In this document: piece by piece, positions 60,143 to 64,000 of the stretch | Numbering within the stretch: the first letter of the stretch is position 1 | How the letters are laid out: the number at the start of each line of letters is the position of its first letter | Assembly: GCA_963734815.1 (NCBI GenBank) | Contig: CAVTIH010000002.1 | Span: 620,001 to 684,000 of the forward strand | Length of the DNA stretch: 64,000 bases | Source of the DNA: Palsa-744 sp963734815 | Lineage (GTDB): Bacteria; Actinomycetota; Thermoleophilia; Solirubrobacterales; Solirubrobacteraceae | Direction of reading: 5' to 3' | Notes under the pieces: generated by a model | What the model saw: only the letters and a program-made list of their open reading frames with translations | Databases searched by the model: none | What the model was told of the DNA's origin: nothing | Made by a program: the position numbers and the translations under genes

Positions 60143-61231
60143 TCACGCGGCTACCGGCCGCCCCGGTGTATGCGCGTGAATGCTCCGCGCGACCCTTTCA
60201 CCCTTCGCGGTAAGACTCCAAGCGTTCGGCTCACCCTTCGCGTGCCCCTCACCGGTGTTCGCCAGCAAACCCAGCCGCTCCAGACGCGCGAGCAGCTTGG
60301 AGATCTGCCCCTGGTCGCTGACCCCCGCGCGCTCGGCGACCACCCGGTTGCTGATCCCCGGCTCCCCCGCGATGCACTCCAATACCTGCGCAGTGCGATA
60401 CGTCAAACGCATCCGCACCTCCCCCAACGGATCATGCCGCGCCGCCAAAAACACCGACTGGTTACTGCCTGCCGCCGATACCGGCCCAGGCCCCGAGCGC
60501 TGCTGCTCACGACGCGCCGCCCCCGGACCCAGATACGGCAACACGATCATTCCCATCAACTCACCAACAAGACCCGTTAGCGGCCGAGGCTCACCGCGCG
60601 CCACCCGTGCATACACGATCCCGAACGCCGCACCAACCAGACCCTCCGCCGTCAACGGCGAACAGCCCGCCGCGCGCGCACTCTCGCCACGCGCCCCATC
60701 GATCACCCCGGCCAGACGCGCAAAGACCTCCTCACGACGCGCGAGCATCGACGGGCCACCCTGCTGGGAATGCACCACACACACTCGCGCGAGCGCCGGC
60801 TCACGATCAAAGAACCCCAAAATCACCGCGAGGCCGCCACGCACCCGCTCACGCCACCCCAGACCCTCCAACGCCGCCCCCGCGAGATCCCCCTCCACCA
60901 TCCCCAGAACATCGTCCAGCAGCGCCCCAAGGCACTCCTCACGGTTCTCGAACAGCTCATAGAACGTGCGCCGCGACACCCGCGAGCTCAGCGTGATCGC
61001 GCTCACCGTCGTACCCGCGTAACCCAACTCCTCAAGCGCCCCAAGGGCACCCGCCAGCAGCCGCGAACGCTGAATCCCAGCCAAACGCCCCTCCGGCACC
61101 GCCAACCGCGCCGACACCCCAGCACGCCGCCGCGCACCAAGCGACACACCCGCCACAGACGCACCACGCGATCCAGAAAGCGCCCGAGGAGCCGTCACGG
61201 TCCGCGCACGCACCGCTACACCACCACCCAC
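60143..61231 (-). CDS. TetR-MarR fusion regulator, paralog 3 (operon B, gene 1)
   Basis: 362 residues from a GTG, nearly the same as paralog 2. TetR helix-turn-helix (LLAGALGALEELGYAGTTVSAITLSSRVSRRTFYELFENREE), effector domain ending GELMGMIVLPYLGPG, MarR-like winged helix (MRLTYRTAQVLECIAGEPGISNRVVAERAGVSDQ). Because both recognition regions are conserved between paralogs 2 and 3 and both leaders keep the same palindrome, the two regulators probably cross-regulate both operons. Confidence 0.87.
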   Translation of the reverse strand: MGGGVAVRARTVTAPRALSGSRGASVAGVSLGARRRAGVSARLAVPEGRLAGIQRSRLLAGALGALEELGYAGTTVSAITLSSRVSRRTFYELFENREECLGALLDDVLGMVEGDLAGAALEGLGWRERVRGGLAVILGFFDREPALARVCVVHSQQGGPSMLARREEVFARLAGVIDGARGESARAAGCSPLTAEGLVGAAFGIVYARVARGEPRPLTGLVGELMGMIVLPYLGPGAARREQQRSGPGPVSAAGSNQSVFLAARHDPLGEVRMRLTYRTAQVLECIAGEPGISNRVVAERAGVSDQGQISKLLARLERLGLLANTGEGHAKGEPNAWSLTAKGERVARSIHAHTPGRPVAA

Positions 61232-61320
61232 GCCAACGAGAAACCCCGCTCTCCCAAAGGAGAACCAGGACGGCGCGAAAACGCCAAACGACGAAGGCCG
61301 GAGCCTAAACCCCTAGCGCA

Positions 61321-61366
61321 AGAGAGAGAGAGAGAGAGAGAGATGCGTCAGGCAGCTGACGCATCT
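61321..61366 (-). promoter_or_regulatory. Leader hairpin followed by (CT)11 tract, operon B
   Basis: Identical to the operon A element: 11-bp arms at 61366-61356 and 61351-61341 around CTGC, then (CT)11 (61342-61321) in the transcript. Confidence 0.75.
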
Positions 61367-61566
61367 AGCTACACGCCCCGAACCGGACGCGCACATCCCC
61401 ATTGTGTATCTCTCTCTAGAAACCACGCTCAACCAACTCCCTCATCGACGACCCGATCCCTCTCCCACCCACGCTCCTGCGAGCGCTCACGTCAACCACA
61501 AGGTGGAATGACCCAACCAGACTCTATGTATGCCCGCCAACCACACCGGTTGACCATGACCCCGTC

Positions 61567-61596
61567 ATCATAACCACACAGTGCACGACTTGTCAA
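61567..61596 (-). promoter_or_regulatory. Promoter of operon B
   Basis: Leftward TTGACA (61596-61591), 18 bp, TATGAT (61572-61567), with the shared GTGTGGTTAT junction. The predicted leader is about 330 nt. Confidence 0.8.
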
Positions 61597-61700
61597 TACC
61601 CCAGGCACGAGGGCGGCGATCGCGGCACGCCCAGCTCGACGGATGGCGGCTACCCTCCCTCCTGAGGGCCCACGAACCCTTCGGTAAGTGACACAGCGGT

Positions 61701-61749
61701 CATGACGTTCGAGTCGATCTGGCTCGCCCCACCAGGGTCGATTCCGTGA
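61701..61749 (+). pseudogene. vapC 3' stub in duplication copy B
   Basis: Codons MTFESIWLAPPGSIP plus stop match the last 15 residues of vapC at 48329-48375. The DNA to the left (CACAGCGGT) matches the region just before vapB in copy A, so about 680 bp (47647-48326 in A) were deleted. Confidence 0.88.
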
Positions 61750-61830
61750 GGGCCACTGCTGGCGCTGCGCACGTGGCCGCCCGGAGCAGGCACCGGCCCC
61801 GGGCCTTGCTTGCCCTTGCGCCCCGGCCCC

Positions 61831-62241
61831 TCACCCCGCGTGGTCGCGGATCCAGTCTTCGTGCGCAAGCCCGGGGACGCGCCGGAAGTGACGGGTGTTG
61901 CCGGTGATGAGCGTGGCCTGCTGCGCCAGCACGATCGCCGCGATGCGTAGGTCCGGGTCATCCAGACGCCTGCCCTCGCGCTCCAGTTCACTGCGCAGAC
62001 GCCCATAGTGCCGGGCGGCGGGCTCGTCGAACGCGAGCACGTGCGTGCCGGCTAGCAGGCCCATCGCGCGCTCGAAGAGATCGGGGCGATCGACGCGGTG
62101 GGCGCCGTAGGCGAGCTCCCCGACCGTCACGGCCGTCGTTGCCTGCTCGGAGGAGGGCACCTCGGCGAGCCGTGCAAGGAGCGTGTCGGCGGGATGGGGT
62201 CGCATCAGCTCGCTGACGACGTCGGTGTCGAGGACGACCAT
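61831..62241 (-). CDS. PIN-domain toxin (VapC/FitB-like)
   Basis: 136 residues: MVVLDTDVVSELMRP (first Asp), AVTVGELAYGAHR (Glu), RLDDPDLRIAAIVLAQ (Asp) and ITGNTRHFRRVPGL, the FitB-like branch of VapC RNases. The start is 20 bp after the stop of its Phd antitoxin. Not related in detail to the VapC toxins at 47971 and 62843. Confidence 0.92.
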   Translation of the reverse strand: MVVLDTDVVSELMRPHPADTLLARLAEVPSSEQATTAVTVGELAYGAHRVDRPDLFERAMGLLAGTHVLAFDEPAARHYGRLRSELEREGRRLDDPDLRIAAIVLAQQATLITGNTRHFRRVPGLAHEDWIRDHAG

Positions 62242-62261
62242 CGCAGCGGCCCAGCCAGCGT

Positions 62262-62561
62262 CTACTCGGGCAGTCGTGGCGCCGGCCGTGAGCGCTGCGT
62301 GCGGCGGCCACGAACGGTGTCGGCCAGCGACTCGGCGTAACGCGGCTCATCTCCGAACGCGCCGACGAGCGCCAGGAAACCCGTCCGCCTACCCTCCGTG
62401 GACGGCGGGTGCAGGTCGGCCACAGGCACCAGCGCCGCCATCGGCGTGCCGTTGCGCTCGACCACGTAGCGCTCGCCCTGGTAGCGCACCATTCCGAGCA
62501 CATCGGCGAAGCGCCGCTTGGCCTCCGCGACGCTGATGTGGGTCACAGGACCATCTGACAT
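62262..62561 (-). CDS. Phd/YefM-family antitoxin
   Basis: 99 residues: HISVAEAKRRFADVLGMVRYQGERYVVERNGTPMAALVPVADL is a standard Phd fold with the strand-helix N-terminus; the C-terminal 45 residues would bind the PIN toxin. It probably represses its own promoter through TGACAT-G-ATGTCA (62556-62568), centred on the start codon. A fragment of a related gene survives at 48388. Confidence 0.9.
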   Translation of the reverse strand: MSDGPVTHISVAEAKRRFADVLGMVRYQGERYVVERNGTPMAALVPVADLHPPSTEGRRTGFLALVGAFGDEPRYAESLADTVRGRRTQRSRPAPRLPE

Positions 62562-62578
62562 GATGTCATCATATCATA
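62556..62578 (-). promoter_or_regulatory. -10 boxes and operator of the phd-vapC pair
   Basis: Two overlapping TATGAT boxes (62578-62573 and 62573-62568) read leftward; the nearer one ends six bases before the ATG at 62561. The inverted repeat TGACAT-G-ATGTCA spans the start codon. Confidence 0.6.
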
Positions 62579-62842
62579 CCTAGCCGTCGGGCTGAGCCCG
62601 AGCGGCTGTCTCACTTGGCCTTGCGCCTTGACTAGGGGCCCTACTTGTCCCCGCGCCCCAGCCGGCCGTCCCTCTTGCCCTCGCCCTTCCTCTTGCTCTT
62701 GCTCTTGCTCTTGAGCTTCTTCTTGTGCGTGGCTGTCTTGTGCTTGGGGCAGCCGGTGACGGCGATTTTGGTGGTCTGGTCGAGAGTGGCGCCGTTCTGC
62801 GCGGCGAATTCGGTGGGCATCCTTCGCCGGCTCTTGCAGAGG

Positions 62843-63277
62843 TCACGCGAAGGGGTCGCGCACGCGGATGCCGTCGAAGCGACGGAAGTCGCGGTCGTGG
62901 GTGAGGATCGTGCGGACACCGTGGCGACGCATCAGCGCCACGATGTGGGTGTCGGTCACGAGGTCGCCGCGCGCCCGCTGCTCTTCGGCGATCTCGTGGA
63001 AGGCGCTCCAGAACAGATCGTCCTCGCCGGGCGCGTACACGTGATCGCGACTCAGCAGCGAGCCGATCATCGCCAACGCCTCCGACGGGGAAAGCGGGCG
63101 GGGAAAGACACTCTCCCGGGTAGAGATCCGCAGGAAGGCCATCGCCACCGGCCAGAACAGATAGAGCACCTCCGGGCCTGCCGCCAGCTCGGAGATGACG
63201 CAGCGAGCCCGCTCGTGGCGCTCGTCGTCGGCGTTGGCGGCGTAGAGCAGGACGTTGGCGTCAAGCGCCACGCTCAC
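62843..63277 (-). CDS. VapC-type PIN-domain toxin inside the pseudogene
   Basis: 144 residues from the GTG at 63277 that overlaps the antitoxin stop (GTGA). PIN motifs: VALDANVLLYAANADD (first Asp), the central helix RISTRESVF, GDLVTDTHIVALMRRHG (Asp), ILTHDRDFRRFDGIRVRDPF (last Asp). Its stop is immediately followed by the resumed pseudogene sequence, so the pair looks like an insertion. Confidence 0.9.
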   Translation of the reverse strand: MSVALDANVLLYAANADDERHERARCVISELAAGPEVLYLFWPVAMAFLRISTRESVFPRPLSPSEALAMIGSLLSRDHVYAPGEDDLFWSAFHEIAEEQRARGDLVTDTHIVALMRRHGVRTILTHDRDFRRFDGIRVRDPFA

Positions 63278-63528
63278 GATTGGAGCCCGCGGAGATACTC
63301 CCCATCGAGCAGCCGACCCAACGCCTCCTTGTCGTCGAGGTCGATCCTGGGCCTGCCCATGTGCCTGCTCGGCCACTCCAGGGGCGTGGTGTCCCGCGGC
63401 GCCTGCTCCCGCAGGCCGGCGGCAAGCACCTCGGAGGCGACCCGCCCCATGCTCTTGTGCTCGCGCGCACCCCGCCGGCGCAGCTCGCGCAGAACTGATG
63501 GGTCGAGATCGAGCGTCGTCCGCGGCAT
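63274..63528 (-). CDS. VapB-type ribbon-helix-helix antitoxin
   Basis: 84 residues from the ATG at 63528: MPRTTLDLDPSVLRELRRRGAREHKSMGRVASEVLAAGL is an RHH DNA-binding domain, followed by a toxin-binding tail (RIDLDDKEALGRLLDGEYLRG). A longer start at 63573 adds non-homologous residues from the pseudogene. GTGA-coupled to the toxin. Confidence 0.87.
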   Translation of the reverse strand: MPRTTLDLDPSVLRELRRRGAREHKSMGRVASEVLAAGLREQAPRDTTPLEWPSRHMGRPRIDLDDKEALGRLLDGEYLRGLQS

Positions 63529-63714
63529 GATGCTTGATGCTAGCAAGCTCAACATCAGATGCGCAGACGGCATGGCACGAAGAGAGCGCGGCGAGCGCGG
63601 AGTCGGGGCCCTCGGGGAGCGTCAGGTCGAAGCTCGTGACGGGGTGGGTTCGATCTCGCCCGCGACCCCGATCAGGATCCCGCGAGCCCCAGCCGGCCGA
63701 AAGCCGACAGCCGT

Positions 63715-64000
63715 TCAGGCGTACTGGCGGAAGAGGCCGAGCCGCTGCTCGCCGATCGAGGCGCGCAGCTCGGGGTCTTCGATGCCGAGGCCCTCGCGCT
63801 CGGCGAGGCACAGCACGCCGACCTTGCCGACGTGGCGATTGAGCTGCACCTCGCGTGCGGCCTCGCCCACCTGCTCCAGCGAGTACACCTTCGACAGCGC
63901 GGGCAGGATCCGGCCCTGCCCGATCAGGCGGTTGGCCTCCCACGACTCCTGCCAGTTGGCGCCGTGGCTGCCGATGATGCGCTTGACCCGCATCCACAGG
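63715..64000 (-). CDS. C-terminus of crotonyl-CoA carboxylase/reductase-like enzyme (partial, runs off right edge)
   Basis: The last 95 or so residues of a zinc-less MDR-family reductase: KRIIGSHGANWQESWEANRLI, GRILPALSKVYSLEQVGEAAREVQ, HVGKVGVLCLAEREGLGIEDPELR. This ending is characteristic of Ccr, which reductively carboxylates crotonyl-CoA to ethylmalonyl-CoA. The gene continues beyond 64000, so the internal ATG at 63993 is not the start. It would fit the ethylmalonyl-CoA pathway or extender-unit supply; context is outside the window. Confidence 0.82.
   Translation of the reverse strand, partial: LWMRVKRIIGSHGANWQESWEANRLIGQGRILPALSKVYSLEQVGEAAREVQLNRHVGKVGVLCLAEREGLGIEDPELRASIGEQRLGLFRQYA

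Larger units (their letters stand above)
62641..63643 (-). pseudogene. Decayed third copy of the 1092-residue surface protein gene, split by a toxin-antitoxin pair
   Basis: Two blocks of homology. PVTSFDLTLPEGPDSALAAL (63643-63580) matches PVSSFELFLPAGPYSALTAN of the 1092-residue proteins. After the vapBC pair, LCKSRRRMPTEFAAQNGA and TTKIAVTGCPKHKT (62840-62740) match PCKEKLVMPVQFTAQDGA and TPINVTGCPKAKK, then comes a basic tail (KKLKSKSKSKRKGEGKRDG). The second block resumes directly after the toxin stop codon. All upstream domains are missing. Confidence 0.8.

Overview
The window is GC-rich actinobacterial-type DNA. The family content points to the deep-branching class Thermoleophilia (Solirubrobacterales-like): secreted NHL/Fn3-type proteins with the 'TTYHYR' signature, a collagen-like secreted protein, a DUF4235/holin-X/DUF3618 cluster, a coproheme-decarboxylase-type HemQ, and BolA/Grx4/ErpA. 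This placement is inferred from families, not from a marker gene.

Left part (1-31 kb), mostly ordinary metabolism. A hyaluronan-synthase-like glycosyltransferase and a nucleotide-sugar dehydrogenase begin the window. Cobalamin-dependent methionine synthase (metH) follows; 1.3 kb upstream of it lies a truncated second copy of its own 5' end, with two AT-richer secreted-protein genes in between. Next come a patatin, a glycosyltransferase-flippase fusion, hemQ, an AlkA-like glycosylase, a STAND-type ATPase, the erpA // bolA-grx4 iron-sulfur cluster, degV, a coupled five-gene operon (nitrilase, TetR, DUF4235, holin-X, DUF3618) with a divergent DUF2804 gene and a shared operator, and hicAB. An acyl-CoA catabolic block follows on both strands (enoyl-CoA hydratase, carboxyltransferase, BKACE, CoA-transferase/racemase, two acyl-CoA dehydrogenases, SDR). 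Three abutting 24-bp perfect palindromes separate the two dehydrogenases.

Middle and right part (31-64 kb), accessory DNA. An IS630-type element sits between two damaged genes. A regulator with a TetR-like N-terminus and a MarR-like winged-helix C-terminus precedes a collagen-like gene. Two paralogous five-gene operons follow (copy A 36.1-47.2 kb, copy B 50.5-61.2 kb). Each encodes the same fusion regulator and then four large secreted proteins: a seven-motif beta-propeller, a 1092-residue Cys-motif repeat protein, and two NHL/Fn3 proteins. Start/stop overlaps couple the genes, and every secreted protein ends in a long Lys/Arg-rich tail. The regulators share a promoter pattern, an (AG)11 tract and, in A and B, a strong leader hairpin. 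The whole unit is a tandem segmental duplication: copy A is flanked by a glpK fragment, copy B by intact glpK, and a vapBC pair present in A is reduced to a vapC stub in B. Five toxin-antitoxin pairs lie in the window, four of them around these operons; one has inserted into a decayed third copy of the 1092-residue gene. The right edge holds the C-terminus of a crotonyl-CoA carboxylase/reductase-like gene.

The most novel object is this duplicated, regulator-headed surface-protein operon with basic C-terminal tails. The three-palindrome array and the metH 5'-end duplication are next.
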